From NCBI GenBank assembly GCA_031431475.1, contig JANPDL010000007.1, positions 62,001 through 126,000 of the forward strand: a stretch of DNA of 64,000 nt, read 5' to 3'. Under the pieces are notes generated by a model. It was not told where the DNA came from. It searched no databases and saw nothing but the letters and a program-made list of their open reading frames with translations. Position 1 is the stretch's first letter. The number at the start of each line of letters is the position of its first letter. The translations under genes were made by a program, and so were the position numbers. This document shows positions 25,539 to 33,772 of this stretch, piece by piece. The DNA is from JADCCX01 sp031431475 (GTDB taxonomy: Bacteria > Pseudomonadota > Alphaproteobacteria > Rhizobiales > Beijerinckiaceae).

Positions 25539-25796
25539 GCGTTTTCCTCCAGAACGGGGGCAGCTTTTGCGTGTCCCCAAGCCTCATTGGCTTGGGGCAG
25601 ATACCTACGGCATTCCCGGTTTTTGGCAAGAGGCGGGCCTCAAAATCCGGCAGTTTGATCGTTCAATTATTCGCAGGAATGGTGAATTGCATCAATTTTG
25701 AGCATGCCATTGTCGGTATCTGGTCTTGATGACGTCTCGCCCTCGTTGAACGCATCGGATATGGACTGCCCCAACACAGCACAGGAGCATTCTGCA

Positions 25797-26684
25797 ATGG
25801 CAAAAGTCGCGTTTCTCGGTCTCGGCGTCATGGGTTATCCAATGGCGCGTCATCTCAAGGCTAAGGGTCATGAGGTTACCGTTTACAACCGGACTTTCGC
25901 CAAGGCCGAGAAATGGGTTTCGGAGCATGGGGGCAAGGCCGCCAGGACACCAGCCGAGGCGGCGAAGGGACAGGAAATCGTTTTCGCCTGTGTGGGCAAT
26001 GATGATGACCTGCGTTCGGTAACGATCGGGCCGGACGGCGCATTCCCGGCCATGGGCAAGGACTCTGTGTTCGTTGACCATACGACAGCGTCGGCGAATG
26101 TCGCCCGCCAGCTCTTCGCGTCCGCGAAATCATCGGGCTTCGGCCTCGCCGGCTTCGGTTTCGTGGACGCTCCCGTTTCGGGCGGCCAGGCCGGAGCCGA
26201 GAACGGCGTCCTCACCGTCATGTGCGGTGGTGAGGCGGAGGCCTACGCCAAGGCGGAGCCAGTCATCATGAGCTACGCTCGCGCCTGCCGCCTGCTGGGC
26301 GCGCCAGGTGCCGGCCAGATCGCCAAGATGATGAACCAGATCGCCATCGCAGGCCTCGTGCAAGGCCTCTCGGAGGCGGTCCATTTCGGCAAGAGGGCGG
26401 GAATGGATATCGATGCCGTTCTGGATGTGATTTCCAAAGGTGCGGCGGGATCGTGGCAGATGGAAAACCGCGGCAAGACCATGAACCAGATGAAGTTCGA
26501 TTTCGGTTTCGCAGTGGACTGGATGCGCAAGGATCTGGGCATTTGCCTCGACGAGGCCCGTCGCAACGGGGCCACATTGCCGGTGACAGCCATTGTCGAC
26601 CAGTTCTATGCCGAGGTGCAGGCCATGGGCGGCAAGCGTTGGGATACGTCCAGTCTTGTGGCGCGGCTCGAAAAACAAGACTGA
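25797..26684 (+). CDS. Beta-hydroxyacid dehydrogenase (3-hydroxyisobutyrate dehydrogenase family)
   Basis: A 295-residue NAD(P)-dependent dehydrogenase. The Rossmann motif is VAFLGLGVMGYPMARHL (residues 4-20). The substrate motif is DAPVSGGQAGAENGVLTVM, and the catalytic Lys lies in GAGQIAKMMNQIA. The NADP/NAD-specific loop after beta2 is YNRTFAKAEKW, which suggests NADP (Asn-Arg-Thr). GGAG precedes ATG 25797; the upstream in-frame ATG at 25698 has no ribosome site. It starts 258 bases from a divergent TRAP binding-protein gene. Exact substrate (3-hydroxyisobutyrate, tartronate semialdehyde, other) unknown. Confidence 0.93.
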   Translation: MAKVAFLGLGVMGYPMARHLKAKGHEVTVYNRTFAKAEKWVSEHGGKAARTPAEAAKGQEIVFACVGNDDDLRSVTIGPDGAFPAMGKDSVFVDHTTASANVARQLFASAKSSGFGLAGFGFVDAPVSGGQAGAENGVLTVMCGGEAEAYAKAEPVIMSYARACRLLGAPGAGQIAKMMNQIAIAGLVQGLSEAVHFGKRAGMDIDAVLDVISKGAAGSWQMENRGKTMNQMKFDFGFAVDWMRKDLGICLDEARRNGATLPVTAIVDQFYAEVQAMGGKRWDTSSLVARLEKQD

Positions 26685-26687
26685 CCT

Positions 26688-27434
26688 TCAAGACCTCAGA
26701 ATTGTCAGCCTCTGATCCCTCTCAAAAAGCGCGAGCGGAAATTGCATGGATTGCCGCTCGGGATGCTCGGTCCAGGTCGAGACGCCGCGTCTGTCCGCTA
26801 GCAGGAACCACTGGCGGTAGCTGTCGCGTCTGGGGCCTGACAGGTGGGTGCATGTCAGGATGGCATGGTTGAAGCCGGTGCCGTGCCGGGCGGAGCGATA
26901 GCGGATCGCTTCGATGCCGACCGCACGCGCGGTTTCGGCGAAGGCCTGACAGGCCTGATAATCCGAGAGCTTTTCCCATTGATCTTGGCCTGCCGAAAAT
27001 GGTGCGGTGGTGAGGTCGATCATCCGCGACGGACCATTGTGCAAAGCGAAGGCAGTCATGCTTGTCGGCCGCTGCGGGGCGACCATGGCGGGTGATTCCG
27101 CCAGGAACAGCAGGCGGTAGAACGCGACTTCATGCAGGGCGGTCTCCATGGTTTCGGCGGCGTAGAGCACACCCCTGCGGTCGCCAGCCCTGCGAAACCG
27201 CGAACCGTGCGCCGCAGGCCGATAGCGAAATGGCGTGAACAGCAGATAGTGGAGATGCTGGCATTCCTGTGGCACCGGCGGCTTGGAGGCGTCGAGCAAC
27301 TCTTCCAGAATGCGTTGCTCATCCAGTGTATCAACGAGCCGCATGGTGGAGACGCGATGCTGGTCTTCCACGAAGCGCCAGCATTCGCCTGCGTGAAGTC
27401 TCGCTTCAGATGACAGCGCGGCGGGCGTCCACAT
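26688..27434 (-). CDS. RES-domain toxin
   Basis: A 248-residue protein of the RES family, toxins that degrade NAD+ by phosphorolysis or hydrolysis. The core is visible: WRFVEDQHRVSTMRLVD at the start, FTPFRYRPAAHGSRFR (conserved Arg), GVLYAAETMETALHEVAFYR (Tyr and Glu of the active site), and the late ARHGTGFNHAIL strand. Its start overlaps the antitoxin gene by 29 bases, the usual coupling in RES-Xre pairs. It faces the hydroxyacid dehydrogenase convergently, with stops three bases apart. Confidence 0.9.
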   Translation of the reverse strand: MWTPAALSSEARLHAGECWRFVEDQHRVSTMRLVDTLDEQRILEELLDASKPPVPQECQHLHYLLFTPFRYRPAAHGSRFRRAGDRRGVLYAAETMETALHEVAFYRLLFLAESPAMVAPQRPTSMTAFALHNGPSRMIDLTTAPFSAGQDQWEKLSDYQACQAFAETARAVGIEAIRYRSARHGTGFNHAILTCTHLSGPRRDSYRQWFLLADRRGVSTWTEHPERQSMQFPLALFERDQRLTILRS

Positions 27435-27777
27435 AACCCACCACGTCGATCAGGCCCTCGATGCTCTTGATCCGGTCCAGCGGAGCGGCATTGTCGAGCG
27501 CCGTGTTGGGACCACGTAGCCAACTCCGGGAGGCCACGTCATCGCCGCCGGTGATGGCATCGAGGCTGCGGAACAGTCTCAGGAACAGCACGGACAATTC
27601 AAAATTCTTGCCAGTGAGGCGCGCGTCGCCCTTCGCCAGACGGCTCATGCTTGCGGACGAGAGGCCGATGATGGCACCAAGATCGGATTGTGTGAGGTCA
27701 AGCATCCCGCCCGCGCGCAGCAGAGCCTTCGCTACAACAGTGGACAGATCGGGCGCGGGTGACAAGGCCAGAGACAT
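27406..27777 (-). CDS. Xre/MbcA/ParS-type antitoxin
   Basis: A 123-residue antitoxin for the RES toxin. The N-terminal part has an Xre-like helix-turn-helix (LTQSDLGAIIGLSSASMSRLAKG, split: LTQSDLGAIIGL / SSASMSRLAKG). The C-terminal toxin-binding domain (DUF2384) contains LFRSLDAITGG and SWLRGPNTALDNAAPLD. The ATG at 27777 has GGAG six bases upstream; longer frames begin at 27789 or 27828. An inverted repeat, CATAT-N13-ATATG, lies at 27787-27809 and could be its operator. Confidence 0.9.
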   Translation of the reverse strand: MSLALSPAPDLSTVVAKALLRAGGMLDLTQSDLGAIIGLSSASMSRLAKGDARLTGKNFELSVLFLRLFRSLDAITGGDDVASRSWLRGPNTALDNAAPLDRIKSIEGLIDVVGYVDARRAVI

Positions 27778-27786
27778 GGTGCGCTC

Positions 27787-27809
27787 CATATGAAAAATAT
27801 CAATATATG
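27787..27809. promoter_or_regulatory. Candidate autoregulatory operator of the RES-Xre pair
   Basis: CATAT and ATATG arms separated by 13 bases in an AT-rich stretch directly upstream of the antitoxin start. Position and symmetry fit autorepression, but the arms are short. Confidence 0.3.
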
Positions 27810-27830
27810 AATTCCATCTGGAAAGCAAAT

Positions 27831-28448
27831 CTACAGAGTTTCTCTGACCCGTTCCCGCAGCACCGGCAACAAGTCCGTCTCAAACCAGGGATGTTTTTTC
27901 AGCCAGCCGCTGTTGCGCCAGGACGGGTGCGGCAACGGAATGATGCGGGGCGCCGGATGCGCCGCGCCGATCTCGCGCCAGGCCATCACCGTTTCGGTCA
28001 GGCCCTGTCCCTTCCATTCCGGCAGATGCCAGTCCCGTGCATACTGGCCGATCACAAGGATCAGCCTGAGATCGGGCAGGGCGTCGATGATGGGCTTGCG
28101 CCAGCGCGGTGCGCATTCCTTGCGAGGCGGCAGATCGCCGCCTTTGGTGTCGAGGCCGGGAAAGCAATGGCCCATGGGGACGATGGCGATGCGTTGGGCG
28201 TCGTAGAACGCGGCTTCGTCGAGCCCCATCCATTGCCGCAGCCTGTCCCCGGAAGGATCGGTGAAGGGCTTGCCGCTGGCGTGCACACGGGTTCCCGGCG
28301 CCTGCCCCGCGATCAGAATTCTGGCAGTGGATGCGATCTGGATAACGGGATGTGGTTCATGCGGCAGGGCGGGAATGAAGAGCGGCTCATCCCGGCAAAT
28401 CCGGCACGCCCGGAGGTCAGCGACGAGCGTATCGAGCGGCGGGTTCAC
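27831..28448 (-). CDS. Uracil-DNA glycosylase superfamily protein
   Basis: A 205-residue member of the UDG superfamily, smaller single-domain branch. The catalytic-water loop is IAGQAPGTRVHASGKPF (~45-61) and the DNA-intercalating loop is LPHPSWRNSGWL (~174-185). Four cysteines lie in the first half (ACRICRDEP and later), but their spacing does not clearly make an Fe-S site. The start is GTG 28448, and the first 32 bases overlap the upstream unknown gene, so expression is probably coupled. Uracil excision is likely but the base specificity of this branch is not certain. Confidence 0.83.
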   Translation of the reverse strand: MNPPLDTLVADLRACRICRDEPLFIPALPHEPHPVIQIASTARILIAGQAPGTRVHASGKPFTDPSGDRLRQWMGLDEAAFYDAQRIAIVPMGHCFPGLDTKGGDLPPRKECAPRWRKPIIDALPDLRLILVIGQYARDWHLPEWKGQGLTETVMAWREIGAAHPAPRIIPLPHPSWRNSGWLKKHPWFETDLLPVLRERVRETL

Positions 28449-28890
28449 GCGGTGTAATCCGTTCTGATGTCACGGGATCGCAGGTCCACGGCTTGCCGTT
28501 GTCCGTGTGGTCGTAGGGATTGCCGCGTTGCTGGATGCCGATGATCTCGCGGCGGCCCTTGTCAATGAGACTGGCGCGGATACCCGCCTCGCCGAGGCGC
28601 TGGAAACGCCAGCAGAACTCGCCTTTCGCGCGGCCCTTGGCGTAATAATAGCAAACCGTGTTGTCGCGGATATCCCAGCAGGCTTCCTCGTTGGGCGAAC
28701 GGTTATTGTGGCCCAGCGCCCGTCCATCCGCTGCGTGATACTCGCTGTAAGGCTCGCCGTTGTCATAGCGCCCCGTGATCGTGCTGCCCGTGATTAACTG
28801 GCGCAGTTCGGTGGCGTCGACCCATTCTGGCTCGGCGGAATGGGCCGCTGCGAGCGGCAGGCATAGCGCCAGAAGGAGGGTTTTCTTCAT
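28417..28890 (-). CDS. Secreted cysteine-containing protein of unknown function (paralogue 2)
   Basis: A 157-residue protein with a signal peptide (MKKTLLLALCLPLAAAHSAE). The mature part shares one pattern with the next gene: ELRQLITGSTITGRYDNG, YSEYHAADGR, HNNRSPNEEACWDI, CYYYAKGRAKGEFCW and GNPYDHTDNGKPWTC. Four conserved cysteines suggest two disulfides. I do not recognise the family. Start and paralogue stop overlap (TGATG). Its 3' end overlaps the glycosylase gene by 32 bases. Confidence 0.78.
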   Translation of the reverse strand: MKKTLLLALCLPLAAAHSAEPEWVDATELRQLITGSTITGRYDNGEPYSEYHAADGRALGHNNRSPNEEACWDIRDNTVCYYYAKGRAKGEFCWRFQRLGEAGIRASLIDKGRREIIGIQQRGNPYDHTDNGKPWTCDPVTSERITPREPAARYARR

Positions 28891-29387
28891 CAGCGTGAGG
28901 CTTGCCGGATGCCGGGGCCAAGGTTTTGCTTTTTGGGGATTGGCGTCATCTTTTGCGATGAGAGTGGCTCGCAGGACCAGGCTTTTCCGTTATCCGAGAA
29001 ATCATAATGGTTCCCTGCCTGCCATATTCCGCTGGCTTCCACGCCATTCTCGATGGAGCGCAGGCGATAGCCAGTCTCAGAGACACGCTGAAATGTCCAG
29101 CAATAGGTGCCTCTTGCAGCGCCGCCGGCGTAATAATAGCAGACGGCATTGTCCTTGATATCCCAGCAGGCGTTCTCGTTAGGCTCGCGGTTGTTGTGGC
29201 CATAGACCTGCCCTGTTGGTGCATGCCACTCGCTGTAGGGCATGCCGGTGTCGTGCCGTCCCGTCACAGTGTTGTCCGAGATCATGCGGCGCAGTTCCTC
29301 GCCCGAAAGCATACCGCGGCTATCGGTTGCGGTTGCTGGCGCAAGGGTAACAGTGGCTGCGAAAAGGGCCAGTCCCAGTCTTTGCAT
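28890..29387 (-). CDS. Secreted cysteine-containing protein of unknown function (paralogue 1)
   Basis: A 165-residue protein with a signal peptide ending near ATATDS. It repeats the pattern of the following gene: ELRRMISDNTVTGRHDTG, YSEWHAPTGQ, HNNREPNENACWDI, CYYYAGGAARGTYCW, GNHYDFSDNGKAWSC. The shared aromatic and cysteine positions show tandem duplication with later divergence. A basic C-terminal tail (KKQNLGPGIRQASR) follows the domain. It sits three bases downstream of a glutathione transferase gene's stop in the opposite sense of reading order, i.e. upstream of paralogue 2 on the minus strand. Function unknown. Confidence 0.78.
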   Translation of the reverse strand: MQRLGLALFAATVTLAPATATDSRGMLSGEELRRMISDNTVTGRHDTGMPYSEWHAPTGQVYGHNNREPNENACWDIKDNAVCYYYAGGAARGTYCWTFQRVSETGYRLRSIENGVEASGIWQAGNHYDFSDNGKAWSCEPLSSQKMTPIPKKQNLGPGIRQASR

Positions 29388-29390
29388 TGC

Positions 29391-30005
29391 TCAGGCTTTC
29401 GCACTCTGTCGGGCAGAGACCAACGCGTGCCAGCGCTGGACGTTGCTGCAATCATCCGGAATGGCGAGCTTCGGCAACCTCATGAAATCCACCGCGATCT
29501 GGGCTGTGATGTCGGCGATGGTGTAAGCATCACCCGTGACGAATGTGTGGCGCGAGAGCTGATTGTCGAGAATGCGCAGATGCGTCGCCACCTTGTCGCG
29601 ATTGGCAGCTGCCCATTCCGGCACCTGCGGCACCTCGTGGTTTGCCATGCCGGGATGTCCATGGCGGAAAACCGCACTGACGGCGTTAAACAGGCCGAAT
29701 TCCAGCCGCCGGTTCCACATCTCCACCACTGCCTTGTCCCGCGCATCCCTGCCGAACAGCGGCGGGGAAGGGTGCAGTTCCTCGAAATAGCGGCAGATCG
29801 CGATGGATTCCGAAATCATCGTGCCATCATCGAGTTCGAGCACAGGGATGGCCTGCATCGGGTTTAGCGCTGTAAATGCCTCCGTCTTGTGCTGCATTGT
29901 GTTGAGATCAACCTGCTCGAGATGCGGCATGGTGATGCCTTTTTCCGCCAGAAAAACCCGGACCCGGCGCGGGTTGGGGAAGCGGCCACCATCATAGAGC
30001 TTCAT
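29391..30005 (-). CDS. Glutathione S-transferase family protein
   Basis: A 204-residue GST. The thioredoxin-like N-terminal domain (~1-80) has MKLYDGGRFPNPRRVRVFLA, with the cis-Pro segment AIPVLELDDG and the glutathione-binding ISESIAICRYFEE (Glu-Ser). The all-helical C-terminal domain has the capping motif FVTGDAYTIADITAQIAVDF. GGAGAG precedes the ATG at 30005; an upstream frame to 30425 is antisense to the TRAP gene and rejected. It is the first gene of a run with the two secreted unknowns and the glycosylase. Reaction unknown. Confidence 0.9.
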   Translation of the reverse strand: MKLYDGGRFPNPRRVRVFLAEKGITMPHLEQVDLNTMQHKTEAFTALNPMQAIPVLELDDGTMISESIAICRYFEELHPSPPLFGRDARDKAVVEMWNRRLEFGLFNAVSAVFRHGHPGMANHEVPQVPEWAAANRDKVATHLRILDNQLSRHTFVTGDAYTIADITAQIAVDFMRLPKLAIPDDCSNVQRWHALVSARQSAKA

Positions 30006-30143
30006 GAAATCTCTCCTGTCCGCGCAGTGATAGCGCCGCTCGTTGGCTCTTGTCACCCGCCTGCTTGGCGTTTGTGATGAACCGTGCTTCATTTCGATCA
30101 AGCCGACGGCTCGGGAGAAGCTGCGGCGGAGGAGGAGACAGAT

Positions 30144-31232
30144 ATGAAACGCAGGCAGTTCCTGACCGCCGCAGCCACGGGTGCGGCTGTGGCCACCATC
30201 GCCGCGCCCGCCATAGCACAAACCAGCCCTGAAATCCGCTGGCGATTGACGTCGAGCTTTCCGAAGTCGCTGGATACACTCTACGGCGTTTCCGAGCAGT
30301 TCTCGAAGATTCTGGCAGCGATTACTGACAACAAATTCCAGATTCAGCCCTTCGCGCCGGGTGAACTTGTTCCTGCCTTGCAAGCTGCGGATGCCGTTGC
30401 CAATGGCACGGTCGAGATGTGCCATACCGCGTCCTATTACTACGTTGGCAAGGATCCGTCATTCACCTTCGGCACGGCGTTGCCTATGGGGCCGAACGCG
30501 CGATTGCAGCAGGCATGGTTCATCCACGGTGGAGGCGATGATCTGTTCAATGAATTCCTGAGCAAGCACAACCTCTACAACCTGATCTGCGGCAACACGG
30601 GTTGCCAGATGGGCGGTTGGTTCCGCAAGGAAATCAAGTCGGTCGAGGATCTGAAAGGGCTGAAGTTCAGGGTCGGTGGTTTCGCTGGACGCATCATGAC
30701 CAAGCTTGGCGTGGTGCCGCAGCAGATCGCGGGCGGTGACATTTATCCTGCACTCGAAAAGGGGACCATCGACGGTGCTGAATGGGTTGGGCCCTACGAT
30801 GACGAGAAGCTTGGTTTCAACAAGGTTGCGCCGTTCTATTATTATCCCGGCTGGTGGGAAGGCGGTGCCATGCTCGCCAACATGATCAACCTGCAAAAAT
30901 GGAACGAGTTACCCAAGCACTATCAGGCGGCAGTGCGAGCCGCCTCGCATGAGGCCGGTAACTGGTGCATGGCAAAATACGACGCGCAGAATGCCAATGC
31001 GCTGAAGCGCCTAGTCGCGGGAGGCGCTCAATTGCGTCCGTTCACGCCAGATGTGATGGAGGCTTGCTGGAAAGCGGCGGCCGATACCTATGCCGAGGTT
31101 GGGGCCACAAATCCCGGCTTCAAGAAGATGCACGATTCGCTGACGGCTTTCCGCTCGGACGGCTATCTCTGGTGGCAGGTGGCTGAATACAGCTACGACA
31201 CGTTCCAGATCAGGCAGCGCGCGAAGGGGTGA
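30144..31232 (+). CDS. TRAP transporter solute-binding protein (TakP/FcbT1 branch), second copy
   Basis: A 362-residue DctP-type receptor, closely similar to the one at 24444-25538 throughout (signal MKRRQFLTAAATGAAVATIA; WRLTSSFPKSLDTLYGVSE; NTGCQMGGWFRKEI; DGAEWVGPYDDEKLGF). Differences cluster in FTFGTALPMGPNARLQQAWF and the C-terminal third, so ligand preference may differ. GGAGGAGG precedes ATG 30144. It is convergent with the permease genes at 31.3-33.6 kb, across a shared terminator. Confidence 0.92.
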   Translation: MKRRQFLTAAATGAAVATIAAPAIAQTSPEIRWRLTSSFPKSLDTLYGVSEQFSKILAAITDNKFQIQPFAPGELVPALQAADAVANGTVEMCHTASYYYVGKDPSFTFGTALPMGPNARLQQAWFIHGGGDDLFNEFLSKHNLYNLICGNTGCQMGGWFRKEIKSVEDLKGLKFRVGGFAGRIMTKLGVVPQQIAGGDIYPALEKGTIDGAEWVGPYDDEKLGFNKVAPFYYYPGWWEGGAMLANMINLQKWNELPKHYQAAVRAASHEAGNWCMAKYDAQNANALKRLVAGGAQLRPFTPDVMEACWKAAADTYAEVGATNPGFKKMHDSLTAFRSDGYLWWQVAEYSYDTFQIRQRAKG

Positions 31233-31263
31233 TATCGGCCTATCCGCAGCACATTGAAAAGAG

Positions 31264-31288
31264 AAGGGCGGGATTGATCCCGCCCTTT
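31264..31288. terminator. Bidirectional rho-independent terminator
   Basis: AAGGGCGGGAT/ATCCCGCCCTT stem (11 pairs) with a two-base loop, with A residues on the left and TTT on the right. It lies between the convergent TRAP binding-protein and large-permease genes and can serve both. Confidence 0.85.
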
Positions 31289-31292
31289 GTCG

Positions 31293-32999
31293 TTACTGAA
31301 TTTTGAGAGGCGGCGGATCAAGCCCTGGCAGGCCAGGCAGACCACCGCCGCTTCCCGGTGGTCCAAAGCCTGGGATCGTGATGTTCTTCAGGGCATCGTC
31401 CACCTGCTGCTGGTTAAGCTGAACACCCTGATTTTTATAGTGCATGACCATCTGCGGGAAGATGATTACCAGCGCCACCATGATGCATTGGATCACCACA
31501 TAGGGAATCGCACCCCAGTAAATCTCAGCTGTGGTGACTGGTGCCATTTTCAGGCCCGTGACCTTGTCCGTGTACTCCTCGACCGGCGCGACCGAGCGTA
31601 GATAGAACAGTGCAAAGCCGAACGGCGGATGCATGAAGCTCGTCTGCATGTTCACGCCAAGGATGACGCCGAACCAGATCAGGTCGATCCCCAGCTTCTC
31701 GGCCGGTGGCCCCAGCAGCGGGATGATGATGAAGGCCAGCTCGAAGAAGTCGAGGAAGAAGGCGAGCAGGAATACCATCACGTTGACGACGATGAGAAAG
31801 CCTGTCGCACCGCCGGGAAGAGATACCAGCAGGTGCTCGACCCAGAGATGACCATTTACGCCGTAGAATGTGAGCGAGAAGACGCGCGCCCCGACAAGGA
31901 TGAACATCACGAAAGCCGACAGCTTGGCAGTTGAGTCGACGGCCTGTCGCGTGAGTTCCCAGGACAGGCGGCCCTTGGCCATTGCAATCAGGATTGCGCC
32001 TGCTGCGCCCATTGCGCCGCCTTCTGTCGGCGTGGCAATGCCGAGGAAAATGGTACCGAGAACAAGGAAGATGAGACCCAGCGGTGGCATCAGGACCAGA
32101 ATCGTCTCCTGGCTGAGAAGCGACATCTGACCCAGCTTCATAGCCTTGTTGGCATAAGCAATGAGGTAGACCGTCAGAAAGCCAATGGAGGCGGCAATGA
32201 TGTTCTCGTTGCCTTTCGCCACCTTGCCCGGGAGATAGTAATGGGACAGCAGATAAGCCGTAACGGTAGCCAGAACTACCAGCACAATGAGCGAGGCAAC
32301 ACCCGAGCCCAGCGTACGCGCTTCCTTGGGCAGGGCCGGAACGTATTGTGGCTTGACCATACTCACTATGAAGATGAACCCGGCGTAGAGGCAGGCCAGC
32401 ACGATGCCGGGAATGAAGGCACCTTCGTACATGTCGCCCACTGATTTGCCGAGCTGGTCGGCCATGACGATGAGAACGAGTGATGGCGGAATGATCTGGG
32501 CCAGTGTTCCCGACGCTGCAATAACGCCTGAGGCGACGCGACGGTCATAGCCATAGCGAAGCATGATGGGGAGCGAGATCAGCCCCATGGAGATGACGGA
32601 AGCCGCCACGACGCCCGTGGTTGCCGCCAGAAGTGCGCCGACAAAGACGACGGCATAGGCCACGCCACCCCGGATAGGACCAAAAAGCTGACCAATCGTG
32701 TCGAGAAGGTCTTCGGCCATGCCTGAACGTTCGAGAATCAGGCCCATGAAGGTGAAAAACGGGATGGCCAGCAGCGTGTCATTATTCATAACGCCGTAGA
32801 TGCGTTCCGGCATCGCCTGAAGCAGGGACCATGACAGGTTGATGTTGCCGCCAGACAGCGGGGCAAGTTCAACGCCTATGACGAAGAACACCATTCCGAG
32901 CGCCGCAAGGGAGAAGGCGACCGGATAACCCAGCAGCAGGAAAATCACGAGGAAGAAGAACATGATAGGAGCCATGTTCTGGGCGATGAATGCGGTCAT
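31293..32999 (-). CDS. TRAP transporter large permease (DctM, FcbT3-like)
   Basis: A 568-residue membrane protein of the TRAP large-subunit family, with about 14 hydrophobic segments. It is longer than classical DctM (~430) but matches the FcbT3/TakM branch. Motifs: FFTFMGLILERSGMAEDLLD near residue 70 (split from PF), GVVAASVISMGLISLPIMLR, IIPPSLVLIVMADQLG, and the C-terminal-half GVILGVNMQTSFMHPPFGFA. The last ~25 residues are Pro/Gly-rich. It follows dctQ by 63 bases and probably serves one or both TakP-like binding proteins at 24.4 and 30.1 kb. Confidence 0.93.
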   Translation of the reverse strand: MTAFIAQNMAPIMFFFLVIFLLLGYPVAFSLAALGMVFFVIGVELAPLSGGNINLSWSLLQAMPERIYGVMNNDTLLAIPFFTFMGLILERSGMAEDLLDTIGQLFGPIRGGVAYAVVFVGALLAATTGVVAASVISMGLISLPIMLRYGYDRRVASGVIAASGTLAQIIPPSLVLIVMADQLGKSVGDMYEGAFIPGIVLACLYAGFIFIVSMVKPQYVPALPKEARTLGSGVASLIVLVVLATVTAYLLSHYYLPGKVAKGNENIIAASIGFLTVYLIAYANKAMKLGQMSLLSQETILVLMPPLGLIFLVLGTIFLGIATPTEGGAMGAAGAILIAMAKGRLSWELTRQAVDSTAKLSAFVMFILVGARVFSLTFYGVNGHLWVEHLLVSLPGGATGFLIVVNVMVFLLAFFLDFFELAFIIIPLLGPPAEKLGIDLIWFGVILGVNMQTSFMHPPFGFALFYLRSVAPVEEYTDKVTGLKMAPVTTAEIYWGAIPYVVIQCIMVALVIIFPQMVMHYKNQGVQLNQQQVDDALKNITIPGFGPPGSGGGLPGLPGLDPPPLKIQ

Positions 33000-33062
33000 G
33001 GAGCGTTACCCGTCAGAACTTTGTATCGTGAAGTCGCGAAATCTGGCTGAATGGTCAGGCGG

Positions 33063-33602
33063 TCAATGCGGACCGGTCTTGGTACCGTGCGGATCGGGGG
33101 CAATACCCTGCATGAAGGCCAGACGCTTGATCGTTTCGGAAATGGCTTGTGCGAACAGCAGGCAGAACCCCAGCGGGATCATCAGCTTTGCGGGCCACTG
33201 GATCAGGCCACCGGCATTGGTCGACATTTCACCGATACGGAACGAGCCGTAAAAGAAAGGGAAACCGAAGTAGATCATCATGATGCAAAGCGGCATGACG
33301 AAGCAGATATGGCCGATAAGCTCGATCGTGTTGCGGTAACGCTGGCTCATCTTGGAGCTGACGATATCAATGCGGATATGCTCGTTCTTGAGGAGAGTGT
33401 AGGCTGCGCAGCCTAAAAATACCGCGCCGAAGAGATACCATTGCGCCTCAAGCCAGGCATTAGAACTGATGTTGAAAATCTTCCGGATGAGCGCGTTCAC
33501 CGTCGAGATGATCACGGCTACGAGGATCAGCCAGGCCAGTGCCCTGCCAACTCTCTCGTTGAACGCGTCAATGGCGCGGCTCAGTCCCAGCAAACCCTGC
33601 AT
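33063..33602 (-). CDS. TRAP transporter small permease (DctQ)
   Basis: A 179-residue protein with four membrane helices, the DctQ layout. Helix 1 is followed by NALIRKIFNISSNAWLEAQW, and the family's Glu-Ala-Gln-Trp and KNEHIRIDIV are present. GGGAG precedes the ATG at 33602 (a GTG two codons upstream is also open). First gene of the dctQ-dctM pair. Confidence 0.92.
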   Translation of the reverse strand: MQGLLGLSRAIDAFNERVGRALAWLILVAVIISTVNALIRKIFNISSNAWLEAQWYLFGAVFLGCAAYTLLKNEHIRIDIVSSKMSQRYRNTIELIGHICFVMPLCIMMIYFGFPFFYGSFRIGEMSTNAGGLIQWPAKLMIPLGFCLLFAQAISETIKRLAFMQGIAPDPHGTKTGPH

Positions 33603-33772
33603 CGTCACTCCCTGACATTCAGACTTTTCTTAGGCGTAGGTCTTTCAACAGTTCTTAACCAGACGCAACAGGCATTTTGAGCCAAACCGGGGTTCAGTCA
33701 GTTGCCAGGCTGATAGGTGCTATTCCTAAAGTGCATGAATGGGGTGTCGGCTGGCCGCATCAAGATCGTGTT

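Noticed and set aside
30006..30425. 140-residue N-terminal extension of the glutathione transferase
   Set aside because: It lies antisense to the start of a TRAP receptor gene; the GST fold begins at the ATG at 30005 with a good ribosome site.
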